Positions 1 to 10,607 of a stretch of 64,000 bases of DNA are shown here, in pieces (within the stretch, counting starts at the first letter, position 1; each line of letters begins with the position of its first letter). The stretch is taken from contig CAWCJO010000004.1 of assembly GCA_963795935.1 (NCBI GenBank), forward strand, positions 868,001 through 932,000, written 5' to 3'. Both the position numbers and the translations under genes were made by a program. The notes beneath the pieces were generated by a model. That model did not search any database, was not told where the DNA came from, and was given only the letters and a program-made list of their open reading frames with translations. Source of the stretch: JAICMB01 sp963795935 (GTDB taxonomy: Bacteria > Acidobacteriota > Terriglobia > Bryobacterales > Bryobacteraceae).

Positions 1-3000
1 TGGTCCAGACGCAATGGTTCCGCGATTACGTGCGCACCAAAATCGTCAGCTACGCCGAAGAGGCGACTGGGGGCAAGGTCGACATTGAGTCGTTCAGCTT
101 CGATTGGACCCACTTGCATGCGCGGCTTACCGGTTTCGTCCTCCACGGCCTGGAGCCGCCGAATGTTCCGCCGCTGTTCAGCGCGCGCACCATCGACGTC
201 GATCTGAAGCTGCTCCCCAGTCTCAGTCACATCGTGCAATTGCAGTATCTCGGCGTGGATCAACCTGAAGTTGACGTAATCGTTTACCCCGACGGACACA
301 CCAATGTGCCGGCTCCGAAGACGAAGCCTACCAGCAACACCACGGTGCTCGAGGACGTAGTGAATTTGGCGATACGGAAATTCGACATGGAGAACGGGTC
401 CATCACGTTCGCGCAGCGCAAATCGGATTTCAGCGCGCATGGCGAGAACCTGCGGGCGCAGCTTTCCTATAACATCGCCTCGGCGGCGTACGACGGCCAA
501 CTTTCGATGGCGCCGCTGTATGTGAAACAGGATGGGCGGCCGCCGCTCGACGTCAATGTGGCGCTGCCGCTGCATTTGGAGCGGGATAAAGTACAGCTCA
601 CGAACGCGCGGATCGCCACCGGCGAATCGCAGATCGTTGTGACGGGCGAAATGGATCGTCTGGCGGATCCGCACGAGTCGGCCCATCTGAACGCCACCAT
701 TTCACTCGCCGATGTAAAGCAGGTGGCGGGAGCGGCGCTGCCGGTTGCGATTCCGCCGAACGGTCCTCGCGTTCTCAATGCCGAAGCCGATTTCTCCATG
801 GATAAAGACCACATCGTCGTGAAGAGCGCGCGCGTGAGCCTGGGGCAATCGGATATTGAGGCTTCGGGGAAGCTCAAGGATCCCGCGGGTAACGGCGCCG
901 TGCAGTTCAAGGCCTCGCTGACGCTCGCTGAGCTTGCTCAGTTCTATAAGAACCCCTACAACCCGCGCGGCGTAATCGCTCTGAAAGGTAACGCGAAGCT
1001 CGTAGGAGCGAACAACGACTATTTCGTCGACGGAAACATCGAGGCCAAGAATCTCTCGTTCACCGAAGATGGGACACGCGTCCAGAATGTCAATCTCGCC
1101 TCCGCAATCGACGTCAATAAACAGGCGATCGAGCTGAAGGGGTTGCGCCTCGCCGCGTTCGGCGGCACGTTTGACGGCAACGCGGGCGTCGAAAACATGG
1201 AACGGTTTCACGTGGACGGCAGGCTGGGCCATTTCGACACAGCGGAGATGGCGCGCCTGTTCGCGCATGAAAACATCGGGTACGACGGAATCGTATCCGG
1301 TCCCGTCGAGGCGACGGGCGACCTGAAAGCGCCTTCGAAGCTGGCCGCGAACGTTCACCTGACCATCGCGCCGGGTCCCCGCGGGGTTCCCATCACGGGC
1401 CAGGTGAACGCGAATTACAACGGCGCGACAGGGTCCATCGATGTGGCGCGATCGTATCTCGCGCTGCCGCACAGCAGGCTGGATCTGTCCGGCGCGGTCA
1501 ACCGCGAGTTGAAGGTGAACCTGGTCTCGCGCGACCTCAACGACTTTTTGCCGGCCATGCAAATGGGTTCGAAGAATCCGCCGAAGGAGATGCCCATTGC
1601 GCTCGAAAGCGGAGGGTCCGCCGATTTCAGCGGCGTTGTTACAGGCAAGCTCAGCGCGCCGCATCTCGCCGGGCACATCGCAGTAACCAGATTCGAAGCG
1701 CAGCAGCGGCCATTCAACAGCCTTATCGCGGACCTAAGCGCGTCGCCATCGGGCGTCAGCGTTCAAAACGGGGCGTTGACGAGCGGCGGGACGAGCGGCG
1801 CATTGCAGGCTCATTTCAACGCCGCCGTAGGACTTAAGAATTGGAGTGCGCCGCCCACGGCGCCGCTCACGGTGAATGCCACGGTCGCAAACGCCGGCTT
1901 GGCGGACGTCATGGCGCTGGCCGGTGAGAACGCGAAGGAGTTCAGCGGAACGCTGAACGCCAATGCGCGGATCGACGGGACCATCGGAAATCCGCGTGGC
2001 GCGGCGACGCTCACCGTGGACAATCTGACGGCCTATGGGGAGCACTTCGACCAGCTCGCGGGTCAGGTGAATTTCTCCGACCGGCTGATCGCGATCCCGG
2101 ACCTGCGCCTGTCCGCCGGCCAGAACCGCATTGACCTGACCGCGGCTTACCAGCACGCGCCCGATTCGCTCGAGAGCGGCCGTCTGCACGTCACGCTCGC
2201 GAGCAACACCATGCAACTGGCGCAATTCGAAGCGGTGAAGAAAGGAACGCCGGAGCTGACCGGCACGGCGCAAATCAACGCCGATATCAACGCCAGGATC
2301 GATCAGGTCGACAAGCAAACCGAGTTCCTTGTCACCAGCGCCAATGCCACCGCCGCGGCGCACGGCCTCAAGTTCGAGGGGACCGCATATGGCGACCTCA
2401 ACGCCACGGCGCGGACGTCGGGCGATCTGGTGAGCTACAACGTCGCGTCCGATTTCGCGGGCTCGAACATTCACGCCACCGGTCAAACCCGGCTCGTCCG
2501 GGACTATCCGACCACCGCAAATCTGAATATCGGCAACCTGCGCATCGAACGCGTGTTGGCCGTCGTCGGACACCGCGATGTTCCCCTGACCGGGGTCCTG
2601 TCCACAACCGCCAGGTTATCGGGTACGCTCAACGATCCGCGCGCGGACGCCGACATCCGCATCGCGAACGCCAATTACTACGAGCACTTCGATTCCATTC
2701 AGGGGCACATCGACTACTCCAAGCAGCTTATCGGCATCCCATCGCTCGAAATCGCGTCGGGCGCCGCCCGGGCGCAGTTGGCCGCGAGCTTCGCGCCGCA
2801 GCCGCCGGGTCAGTTCGCCGCCGGAAAACTCACCTTCAAGCTCAATACGAATCAAATCCAGATCGCGCAGTTCAAAACGGTGCAGAACGATCGGCCCGGT
2901 CTGGCCGGGGTGGCGCAGGTAAACGCGGAAGGCGCGGCGACGCTCGATAACGCTCCCGGAAAGCCAGCCGTGCTGTTCTCCAATCTGAATGCGGACGCTT

Positions 3001-4816
3001 CGATCGCGGAACTTGCGCTGAACAAGAAGCCGCTCGGCGATGCGCGCTTGACAGCCACTACGAGCGGAACGGATCTGGCCTTTAACCTCGATTCCAATAT
3101 TGCGGGATCGAAAATCCACGGCGATGGCCACGCGACGTTGACGGGCGATTATCCCGTCACCTCCGCGCTCAGCTTTTCAAACGTCCGTTACGCCAACGTG
3201 CGCGATCTTCTCGGAACGAACACTTCTTTGGAACAAGCCAGCTACGACGTGCTGGTCGAATGGCGGCGCGCACGGTATCCGGTCCGCTCACGAAGACGGA
3301 CGAGCTGAAAGCTTCGGTTCGTCTCACGGAACTCGAGGTCACGGCAAAAGCGCGCGGAGCCGCTGCCGCGGGAGCGAATGCGAACGAAGTTCTGCTGCAT
3401 AATGAAGGCCCCATCGTGGCGTCGCTGGACCGCTCCGTCGTTCATGTGGATAGCGCCCACGTGGTGGGGCCGGACACCGACATCGCGGTCGCGGGCACGG
3501 CCACACTTCAGCCGAAACAGGACCTGAATCTAACGATCGACGCAAAGACGAACCTCTCGCTGATCCAGAAGCTGGACCGGGACGCCTACTCCGCCGGCGC
3601 GATTGTTTTGCAGGCAAGCGTGCGCGGCTCGCTGACGGATCCCTCCGTCAACGGCCGCCTGCAATTGCAGAACGCGTCGTTCATTCTCATCGATTGGCCA
3701 TTGGGAATTTCGAACGCAAACGGCCTCATTGCTTTTAACGGCAAGACCGCGACGATCCAGTCGCTCACGGCCGAATCCGGCGGCGGGAAAATTTCCGCGA
3801 ACGGCTCGGCCACTTACGCCAACGGCGCCGCCACTTTTAACCTGGGCGCGATGGCGCGAGACGTTCGCGTCCGCTATTCCGGCGTCAGCACCGTTGCCAA
3901 CGCCAACATCCGCCTGAACGGCTCGACGAGCGATAGCACGGCCTCGGGCACGGTGACCATCTTGCGCATCACGTTTAACCCGCACAGCGATTTCGGCTCG
4001 ATGCTCAGCAGCGCGGCGACGCCCGTGCAGATTCCCGCCGCTCCCTCCCCTCTCCTCGCGAACATGCACCTGCAGATTCACGTCCAGACGGCGCCCGATA
4101 TCGCCTTTCAGACCTCGCTGGCGGAAAACATCGAACTCACGGCCAACCTGAACGTACGCGGAACCGCCGCCACTCCCGGAGTTCTCGGCCGCGTCAACAT
4201 TACGCAAGGCACGTTGATCTTCTTCGGGACTCAATATACCGTCAACCAGGGCGTGATTTCGTTTTACGATCCGCTCCGCATCGAACCCGTTCTGGATATC
4301 AATCTCGAAACGAATGTTCAAGGGGTCGACATCATTCTGACGGTCTCGGGACCGGTGGACGACATGAAGCTGACGCACCGCTCGGACCCTCCGCTGCCCT
4401 TCAACGAAGTAATTTCACTGCTCGCTACCGGGTCGGCCGCGACTTCGAACGCCGTTATTGCGGCGCACGCCCCGCCCACGCCGCCGCAAAGCGCTGAACA
4501 GATGGGCGAATCGGCGATCCTCGGTCAAGCCATCGCCAATCCACTGGCCAGCCGCTTACAGCGCGTTTTCGGGATCAGCCAGCTCAAAATCGCGCCGGCT
4601 TTCGTGACGGGATCGGAACTTCCCCAGGCCCGCATGACGCTGCAACAGCAGGTTACGCATAACGTGACCTTCACCTACATCACCGATCTGACCAACTCCA
4701 ACGAGCAGGTGGTGCGCGTGGAATGGGCGATGAACCCGCGCTGGTCGGCGGTGGCAACGCGCGACGAAAACGGCATTTTTAGCGTCGATTTTTTCTACAA
4801 GCGGCGCATTAGATAG
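1..4816 (+). CDS. TamB-like (AsmA/DUF490) protein, 5' partial, one frameshift
   Basis: Very large repetitive beta-rich protein of the AsmA/TamB superfamily, which bridges the inner and outer membranes in lipid or outer-membrane-protein transport. Coding runs in from before base 1 in the frame of codons starting at base 3, so the N-terminal anchor is outside the window. The first frame ends at 3308. The protein continues in another frame from about 3255 to 4816, consistent with one missing base near 3255-3262 (the sense resumes at SGPLTKTDELKAS). The C-terminal 200 residues look like the TamB DUF490 domain (GTLIFFGTQYTVNQGVISFYD, then a beta-barrel-like end). The middle repeats blocks of the type 'FDGNIDYSKQLIGIPSLEI'. 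No TamA gene is visible. TamB-like assignment is fairly sure; the exact cargo is unknown. Confidence 0.82.
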
Positions 4817-5224
4817 AGCCGCCCACGACGGCAAGGCTCAGGTCGCGGGCCTTACTCCTAATTGCGCAGTCAAATTCCTGTCCACCCAACCACCGCTGCC
4901 TGGACGCGCGATATACATCTCATGCAACGCCTCGCTATTGTCAATGTAAAAAACATGCATGCTGCTTTCATCGAGCGATCCATCTTGATCCTGCACAACG
5001 AACGAATGGGCTGCTAATGGAGTTGTTTTGGCCGGCGGCCCCGTAAACGAAGGACGCACCAGTAGAGGCGCCGCAGTGGTCGGCAGCGCATGGTCCACCC
5101 AACCAGGGCCGCCGGGCCGAACATTGTACAGCTCGCGGAGACTTCCGTCCATGCCCAGGTACATCACGTGCTCACTGCATTCCTGGACGTCATAGCGGAA
5201 ATAGCCGCTCGACAAGGTTTCTAT

Positions 5225-5241
5225 TACTACTGTGTTACAAA
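5225..5241 (+). repeat. IS701-type element, left terminal inverted repeat
   Basis: TACTACTGTGTTACAAA, an exact match to the reverse complement of 7074-7090. The flanking CTAT at 5221-5224 is the left copy of the target duplication. Confidence 0.9.
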
Positions 5242-5280
5242 TAATTGAGCTGCTTGAAGATCCGCCGATGAGCGGGTAGG

Positions 5281-5673
5281 GTGGAGAGGATGGGCGTTGT
5301 CGAGGCAAAGATTCAGACCGTGGAGGATATCTATGCGCTGGTCCGGACCGCAGTCACGACCCGACGTTCCATCGCCGCACTGTATGGAGGCCGCCAGCGT
5401 TTGCTTTGCCCGCATCGACTGGGGCGCAACAACGCCGGACAGTTGCGGGTGCTCTGTTATCAGTATGGGGGAGAGAGCGGCAGCGGACTGGAACCAATTG
5501 GCTCGCCGGCAAACTGGCGCTGCATCGCGCTGGAGAAACTAAGAAGAGTCGCTGTGCTCGAAAGCGGTACATGGCGTACCGCTGCCAACCATTCCCGCCC
5601 ACAAACCTGCGTTTCCGACGTCGACGTGGACGCCGAAGACTATCCCGGAGGCGATCCACAAAACGGACACTGA
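5281..5673 (+). CDS. Conserved hypothetical passenger protein inside the IS
   Basis: 130 residues from GTG at 5281 (ATG at 5290 is an alternative). It lies wholly between the inverted repeats, convergent with the transposase. The central part (LYGGRQRLLCPHRLG, YQYGGESGSGL, NWRCIALEKL, NHSRPQTCV) reads like a small conserved family related in flavour to WYL-domain proteins: a strand-rich core with a conserved 'CPH' and 'YQ.GG.S.SG' pattern. That is recognition from memory, not a search. It lacks a signal peptide and membrane segments. Function is unknown; it could be accessory to transposition or cargo. The codon-level sense of the protein makes a chance ORF unlikely. Confidence 0.6.
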   Translation: MERMGVVEAKIQTVEDIYALVRTAVTTRRSIAALYGGRQRLLCPHRLGRNNAGQLRVLCYQYGGESGSGLEPIGSPANWRCIALEKLRRVAVLESGTWRTAANHSRPQTCVSDVDVDAEDYPGGDPQNGH

Positions 5674-5733
5674 GGGAGACACCCGAGCAGATGGCGGGCC
5701 AGCATGATTCGGAGCGTTGTGATCGACAGTGGA

Positions 5734-7047
5734 TTATGCCGCTCGGATCGGATGCGAGCCCCGTGGGTGGAAGTCCGGCGGGATCTCGGGGGCAGATAGT
5801 CCCAGAGCGCCGGCGCGCGCGGAGGGGGAAAAACGGTTCCGCTCGGCGACCAGGAACCCATACGCGGCAATGCACAGCGTGGCGTGGTGATGAAAGCCGC
5901 GCCACCCTCTGCCTTCGTAGTGGCCGAGTCCGAGTTCCTGTTTCAGTTCCTGGTAGTCCCGCTCGATAATCCAGCGCTGTTTGGCAATCGCGACGAGTTG
6001 CTTCAGTTTGGTTCGCGCGGCCAGCGTCGATAACCAGTATTTGGCCGGCTCGGCTTCTCCTTTCGGCCATTCGATGAGCAGCCATTCTTCCGGGTGCGGT
6101 TCGGCCTGCCAATAATCGCGGTGTGCGGGCCGGACTCGCACCGCGGCAAAGCGGGAGCGGAGTTTGTGACGCGTGCCTTGCCGCCATGTAACTGAGCGCC
6201 ATGCTTCGGCCGGTAACGAGAGCGCCAGTTGTTTTACCGATACGGGCTGATGTTCCGGGTCCCGGCGCAACAAGCGCGGTGGCCGGCCCAGTCGCTTGCG
6301 CGGCAACGGTGGAAGCGGGTTCATACCCGGTTTCCACACCGTCATCGAAGATTGCACGCCCACCACATATTCCAACCCCAGTTCGGTAATGCCGCGGCGG
6401 AATGCGCCATCCACGCCGTAGCCGGCATCCGCCACCACGACGCCTTTGGGAACCTTCTCCTCCACGGCCGCGCGGATCTGCCCTAAAGCAATCTGCGGTT
6501 TGGTTTGAAACTGAACCTCTTTGGGAATGCCGGCTTCTTTTCTACGCCGTTTGTCGTTGGCCCAGACCTCTGGCAGATATAAGGAATAAGCAATCGGCAG
6601 GCTGGATGACCAGGTGGCCACCGACAGGCTGACCGCCACACGACAGTTATCCTGCTTGCCTACTTGCCCGCAATACTGCCGCGCAACTCCAACCGAATGG
6701 CTCCCTTTCTTCGGAAACCCGGTGTCGTCCACAATCCAACACACCACCGGCCCGCGCTTTTGCATAGCGGGGAGGACGGCACTGCGCACTTGCCGCAGAA
6801 CCGCTGCATCGCTCCAGGGCGCATCGGCGACCACATGATGCAGCGACTGATGGATGCGCCCAACGTTGGCCGGGGCCAGTCGCGCGGCCATCGGTTCTAC
6901 GCTCTTGCGCTCTCCCGGCAAAAGCAAACCGGTGCAGTAGTTCTTCAGCGGAACAGCACGATCGGCATGCCCTGCGGCTTGCGCCAGGCCTTCCATATAT
7001 GCCGCAAAGCGTTTCTGTTGTGGGCCTGGCGCGGTTCCTTTGCCCAC
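5734..7047 (-). CDS. IS701-family DDE transposase
   Basis: 437 residues from GTG at 7047. It has the IS701-type DDE fold: the first Asp in VVCWIVDDTGFPKKGSHSVG, the second in KGVVVADAGYGVDGAFR, and the Glu region in WIIERDYQELKQELGLGHYEGR, which matches the usual spacing and the family's C-terminal signature. The frame is intact, so the element may still be active. It ends about 60 bases from the end of the convergent passenger gene. Confidence 0.92.
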   Translation of the reverse strand: MGKGTAPGPQQKRFAAYMEGLAQAAGHADRAVPLKNYCTGLLLPGERKSVEPMAARLAPANVGRIHQSLHHVVADAPWSDAAVLRQVRSAVLPAMQKRGPVVCWIVDDTGFPKKGSHSVGVARQYCGQVGKQDNCRVAVSLSVATWSSSLPIAYSLYLPEVWANDKRRRKEAGIPKEVQFQTKPQIALGQIRAAVEEKVPKGVVVADAGYGVDGAFRRGITELGLEYVVGVQSSMTVWKPGMNPLPPLPRKRLGRPPRLLRRDPEHQPVSVKQLALSLPAEAWRSVTWRQGTRHKLRSRFAAVRVRPAHRDYWQAEPHPEEWLLIEWPKGEAEPAKYWLSTLAARTKLKQLVAIAKQRWIIERDYQELKQELGLGHYEGRGWRGFHHHATLCIAAYGFLVAERNRFSPSARAGALGLSAPEIPPDFHPRGSHPIRAA

Positions 7048-7073
7048 AAAACAATTTTACATCCAATTGTTTG

Positions 7074-7090
7074 TTTGTAACACAGTAGTA
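7074..7090 (-). repeat. IS701-type element, right terminal inverted repeat
   Basis: TTTGTAACACAGTAGTA on the plus strand, the reverse complement of 5225-5241. CTAT at 7091-7094 is the right copy of the target duplication. Confidence 0.9.
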
Positions 7091-8087
7091 CTATGATGGC
7101 GCTGAAAAAGCCGAACCCGGCGAGCGGCGTGGTCTGAACCGCCGTAACCAGGGGCGGCACTTCGGTGTGAAGCACGGCGTCGGTCCAACCGGTTTGGTTC
7201 GGCTGGCGGACGTTGTACAGTTCATGAAGCAAGTTATCGGCGCCGACGTAGATGATGTGCTCGCTGATCTCAGTTAAGTTGTCGTTGCTGTCGAGCGCAA
7301 AAAACGGGTAAGCAGCCAGAGGAGTTATGAATTCGTTTAGCACCAGCGGATTTCCCGGGAGCACGGTGTCACTCCAGTATCCGCCGCCCGCCGGCTTCCA
7401 CAGCTCGTGCAGACGATGATTCGTATCGATGTAAATCACATGTTCGGTGGCCTCAGCCGCCACGCCGGGCGGCCAGACCGCCACGAAGGGAAAGGTGGCA
7501 ATGGGTGTGGCGAAGACGCTGGTTACGAGAGGCTTGCCCTGAGTCGGCAGCAGGTTGTCGGTCCAATTGCCGCCGTGCGTGAACCACAGCTCATGCAGAG
7601 CTCCGTTTTGGTCCAGGTAAATCACGTGTTCGGTACTCTCTCGTGTCGAGCCATCGCTGTTGTACACCACAAAGGAATAGCCGCCAAGAGGGGTTGTCGG
7701 AACGCTGCCGGTGAGCGGGAGCGCGCCAAGAGGCATCGCGCCGGGAAGCGAGTGGTCGTTCCAGCTCAGCGACGATGTATTCCCGGAAGCGTAACATTCG
7801 TGGAGGCGGCCATCGCCGACCCCCAGATACACGACGTGGACGGTGTCTTCGATCGTTTGGCCGTGCGGATCCAGAACCACGAAAGGATATCCTGCCAAGA
7901 GCTGCGCCGGAGAGGGGTTCGGAAATGCGGGAACGGTCGAGGCATGGGCCGCTTGCGTGAGGTTCATCGAAGCCCAATCTCCAGGCGCCGGGCGCGAGAG
8001 CGCCATCGCATGTACATCGCCATCGGAGCCTAAATAACAGAGAACCTCGGTATTGGTCCCCCAAGTGAATGAATGTAGTGGCGTCAT

Positions 8088-8415
8088 CGGTTTGTTCTCC
8101 TGCTGCCCGGGAGCGGCGCGCCACGTTCTGCGCCGGCGCCCGGGGCGGTCTGGTTTCACTCTGCGATCCGCGATTATCCGGCCATGGTTGGTACGAGCCG
8201 TTGAAGGGAACCGTCTCGCCTGGTTCTCGATCGTAACGGCCGTACTCAGCCAATGCCGGGCGAAATCGCGGCGCGCGTTATTGTCGATTTCTTGCGGGCT
8301 TCAGTCCTACAGGGAATGGCGGCAGCGCGACGGACAATGGAGGTAAGACCTCGCCTGCGCCATCCCGCGATTTTAACGCATACGGCGTTCGAGCTTGGCG
8401 CCGTGCTCGAGGGGG
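8088..8415. other. Intergenic region upstream of the lectin-like gene
   Basis: About 330 bases between the lectin-like start and the end of the cupin gene. The only signal I can support is the lectin Shine-Dalgarno (AGGAG on the minus strand, near 8096-8100). Open frames here are G+C-driven and have no recognisable product. Confidence 0.5.
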
Positions 8416-8763
8416 TTATTTCCGCAGATACGCGTCGTCGCCGCGCTTCCAATCCTCGCGCGGCGGCGAGAACAGGTCGACCACCACGGAATCTTCCATC
8501 GCTTCGGCACTGTGCGGTACGTTCGGTGGAATACGGAGTACCTCGCCGCCCTTGACGATTTGTTCGCGGCCCTCCAGGACAAAGCGCAAACTGCCCTGCT
8601 CGACCATGGCAATCTGCTCGTTGTGATGGCTGTGCTCCGGCACGAAGCAGCCCTTGGCGAGTTCGAGGTGCGCCACGGTCATCGTTTCCCCGTGGATCAC
8701 CTGGCGAACGAACAAGGGGTTCAGCCGCTCCTTCTCAATCTGGCTCCACTCGTAATGCTCCAT
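8416..8763 (-). CDS. Single-domain cupin protein
   Basis: 115 residues, one cupin barrel. Motif 1 is visible as PEHSHHNEQIAMVEQG (His-x-His...Glu) and motif 2 as G-x(5)-P-x-x-x-PH (GGEVLRIPPNVPHS), so metal binding is likely. Small stand-alone cupins of this kind act as metal-dependent enzymes or sensors; the substrate cannot be read from sequence. It starts 10 bases downstream of the 83-residue membrane protein gene, so the two are likely co-transcribed leftward. Confidence 0.85.
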   Translation of the reverse strand: MEHYEWSQIEKERLNPLFVRQVIHGETMTVAHLELAKGCFVPEHSHHNEQIAMVEQGSLRFVLEGREQIVKGGEVLRIPPNVPHSAEAMEDSVVVDLFSPPREDWKRGDDAYLRK

Positions 8764-8772
8764 GAGTCACTG

Positions 8773-9024
8773 TCAACTACGGGCGATCTTGCGGGCGCGC
8801 AGAAACGACGAGATTCCAAAAATGGCCATGATCCCGATGAACAGAACGGACATGATGAGACGCGGCAGGCCGTTGGGATCGCGATAGCTGCGGATCGCGG
8901 AAGGGACCGGCACGATTGCGAGTACTACAAAAAAGAACCCGATCACCTGGTTCCACAAAATGTGAATCGGCCGTACTATGCCCGGGAGTACGTGCTGCAA
9001 AAGTTTCCGGGAGAGTGAAAACAT
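8773..9024 (-). CDS. Small two-TM membrane protein, unknown function
   Basis: 83 residues with two hydrophobic segments (roughly residues 22-44 and 57-75) separated by a short polar loop, ending in a basic tail. I do not recognise a named family. No strong Shine-Dalgarno precedes the ATG. It sits immediately upstream of the cupin gene and probably shares its transcript. Confidence 0.65.
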   Translation of the reverse strand: MFSLSRKLLQHVLPGIVRPIHILWNQVIGFFFVVLAIVPVPSAIRSYRDPNGLPRLIMSVLFIGIMAIFGISSFLRARKIARS

Positions 9025-9181
9025 GGCACTACTATTTAGTGTACCGAACCCCTAGTGTGGCGAACCGCTGTGGCGCTACAGAAACCTTGGGCGGAATCCG
9101 ATATATAGTTGAGGAGAGCAACGACGGGCGCCGCCCCGCCTTCGCTCCCTGACGCAGTTCTCAAAAACGTTGAAACTCTGC

Positions 9182-9210
9182 TTGATTCGGCAACATCCAG
9201 AGGGTAGAGT
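9182..9210 (+). promoter_or_regulatory. Candidate sigma-70-type promoter for the small acidic protein
   Basis: TTGATT (9182-9187), 17-base spacer, TAGAGT (9205-9210), about 75 bases before the GTG start at 9287. Reasonable spacing, only moderate match to consensus. Confidence 0.35.
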
Positions 9211-9286
9211 GGTCTGAAAGCGTCCTGCCTGGGTCAGCGACGGATTGCTTCAAGGAAACGGCTCCATATAAGGAAGGGGGCACGCG

Positions 9287-9592
9287 GTGGAAGAAAAGCT
9301 GAAAGATCTGATGCAGGAGTTGGGAAACGCGATTAACGAATCGCTGTCCGACTCCGATCGCATTGCCGCCGCGATCGGGGAAATCAAACGCGCCGGCTAC
9401 GACGTGTTTCTGGTGCTCGAGGCCACCATCGGTTTCAATAAACGCGAAGACTCGGAGGACGAAGCCGAGCCCGAAGGCGAATCCGAGCCCAAGCGCCGCT
9501 TCGAAACTAACGGCAAGATCAAGCTGACTTCACAGGACCAGAAATTCCTGCGCGCTCTGAAAATAGCGATCGACGACGAGAGCCATCATTAG
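9287..9592 (+). CDS. Small acidic conserved hypothetical protein
   Basis: 101 residues from GTG at 9287, preceded by a purine-rich AAGGAAGGGGG stretch. The N-terminal 50 residues are amphipathic helix-rich. Residues 55-70 form an acidic linker (EDSEDEAEPEGESE), followed by a short basic-hydrophobic C-terminus (TSQDQKFLRALKI). No transmembrane segment. I recognise no domain. It is transcribed toward the glycosyltransferase gene, with which it overlaps by four bases at the 3' ends. Confidence 0.7.
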   Translation: MEEKLKDLMQELGNAINESLSDSDRIAAAIGEIKRAGYDVFLVLEATIGFNKREDSEDEAEPEGESEPKRRFETNGKIKLTSQDQKFLRALKIAIDDESHH

Positions 9593-10596
9593 AGCAGCTC
9601 CTCGTATACTTTCCAGGTTGCTTCGGCCGCTGCTTCCCAGGTGTAAGCGGCGCTCCTTTCAAGTCCCTTGCGGGTAAGCTCTTCCCTGAGGCCCGCGTTC
9701 TCGATCAGCTCCCTCAAACCTGCGACAATAGCGTCCGTATTCTCTGGATCTATCAGCACGGCGGCATCTCCTGCGACCTCCGGCAACGCCGAGCGGCCGG
9801 ACGTCAGCACGGGCAAACCTCGCGCCATGGCCTCCAGGACGGGAATCCCGAAACCTTCATCGAGCGACGGAAATGCGAAGATGGAGGCCCGCGCATACAG
9901 CCGCTCGAGCTCCGCGTCCGGCACGAAGCCCAGCATGGCTATGTCGCGGCGCCGGGCGCTCCCTGCAACCGCGCTCATAATGTCCTCGGCCCCGTATCCA
10001 GTCTGAGACCCGGCCAGCGCCAGTTTCCACTGCGCCGGGGTGCGCTCGAACGCCGCGATCAGCCGTTGAACGTTCTTCCGCTTTTGAATTGCGCCCACGA
10101 ACAGAATGAGCGGTTCGCGCGCAATATCGCGGTGTATTGCCGGCCGGCGCACGCCGTGGGGGATCACGCGCAGGCGCGAGCGCTCCACTTTCAGCAGCTC
10201 TTGCACCTGTCTGGCCGTGAACTGGGAAACCGCGATAATCAGGTCCGCGTGTTCGGCCGCTTGCCGCGCCTGTTCCGCAAAGCGCCGCCGGAACTCGGGA
10301 GTCGAATAATCGCCGGTGAGAACGAAAAGATCGTGGAAGGTTGCGACGCTGCGCCGGTACCGCCGCTCGAGCCGCTGGTTCAGGCCGTGAAACAGGTCCG
10401 CCGCGGCGAGCGGGCCTTTCGTCAACAACCAGCGCCGGCAATTGCGCGGGCGCGGACTCGTGAACGACCGTAGGATACGTTGCGGCCGGTAGCATAGCGC
10501 GAACCGCGCTTCCGAATGGGTCCGCGCCAGCGTGTTCGCAATCTCGCGCGAGTATACTCCTACGCCGGACAAATCACGTCCGGCGCCAGACGTCAT
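9589..10596 (-). CDS. GT4-family glycosyltransferase
   Basis: About 335 residues with a GT-B fold of family GT4 (group 1). The C-terminal domain shows the nucleotide-sugar signature FPSLDEGFGIPVLEAMARG with the E-x7-E pair, and the linker region has VIPHGVRR and LFVGAIQKRKN. ATG at 10596 is the first ATG. Homology-like sequence (LIALD, the usual first beta strand) extends a few codons upstream and overlaps the stop of the preceding gene, so a non-ATG start near 10610 and translational coupling are possible. The enzyme probably adds a hexose to a cell-envelope glycan; donor and acceptor are unknown. Confidence 0.85.
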   Translation of the reverse strand: MTSGAGRDLSGVGVYSREIANTLARTHSEARFALCYRPQRILRSFTSPRPRNCRRWLLTKGPLAAADLFHGLNQRLERRYRRSVATFHDLFVLTGDYSTPEFRRRFAEQARQAAEHADLIIAVSQFTARQVQELLKVERSRLRVIPHGVRRPAIHRDIAREPLILFVGAIQKRKNVQRLIAAFERTPAQWKLALAGSQTGYGAEDIMSAVAGSARRRDIAMLGFVPDAELERLYARASIFAFPSLDEGFGIPVLEAMARGLPVLTSGRSALPEVAGDAAVLIDPENTDAIVAGLRELIENAGLREELTRKGLERSAAYTWEAAAEATWKVYEELL

Positions 10597-10607
10597 GTCA
10601 AGCGCTA

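Larger units (their letters stand above)
5225..7090 (-). mobile_element. Complete IS701-type insertion sequence with passenger gene
   Basis: 1866-bp element. Both ends carry the 17-base perfect inverted repeat TACTACTGTGTTACAAA. It is flanked by the 4-bp direct repeat CTAT (5221-5224 and 7091-7094), and 4-bp duplications are usual for IS701-family elements. It holds a leftward transposase and a rightward passenger ORF that converge. Excision of the element with one CTAT restores the reading frame of the lectin-like gene exactly, so the insertion looks recent and the ends are well defined. Confidence 0.9.
4838..8087 (-). pseudogene. Seven-repeat beta-propeller lectin-like protein, interrupted by IS
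   Basis: Removing the insertion sequence and one copy of its 4-bp target duplication gives one uninterrupted frame of 459 residues. I chose ATG at 8087 because AGGAG lies about 8 bases upstream; the frame extends further up but has no better start. The protein is seven repeats of about 60-70 residues with the pattern 'sFvv..dg...E.tEHViYL..dg.LHELy.......W.D..LP'. Seven such blades are typical of propeller lectins (the PLL/fucose-lectin type of architecture). There is no signal peptide or membrane segment. Five blades lie above the insertion (8087-7095). The sixth is split, and the rest of it plus the seventh lie at 5220-4838. The upstream part now runs into the IS and stops at 6945. Lectin-like is an inference from repeat architecture; the sugar ligand is unknown. 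Confidence 0.7.

Noticed and set aside
702..1676. Long minus-strand frame opposite the TamB-like gene
   Set aside because: Antisense of a well-supported gene in high-G+C DNA; no ribosome site and no recognisable motif.
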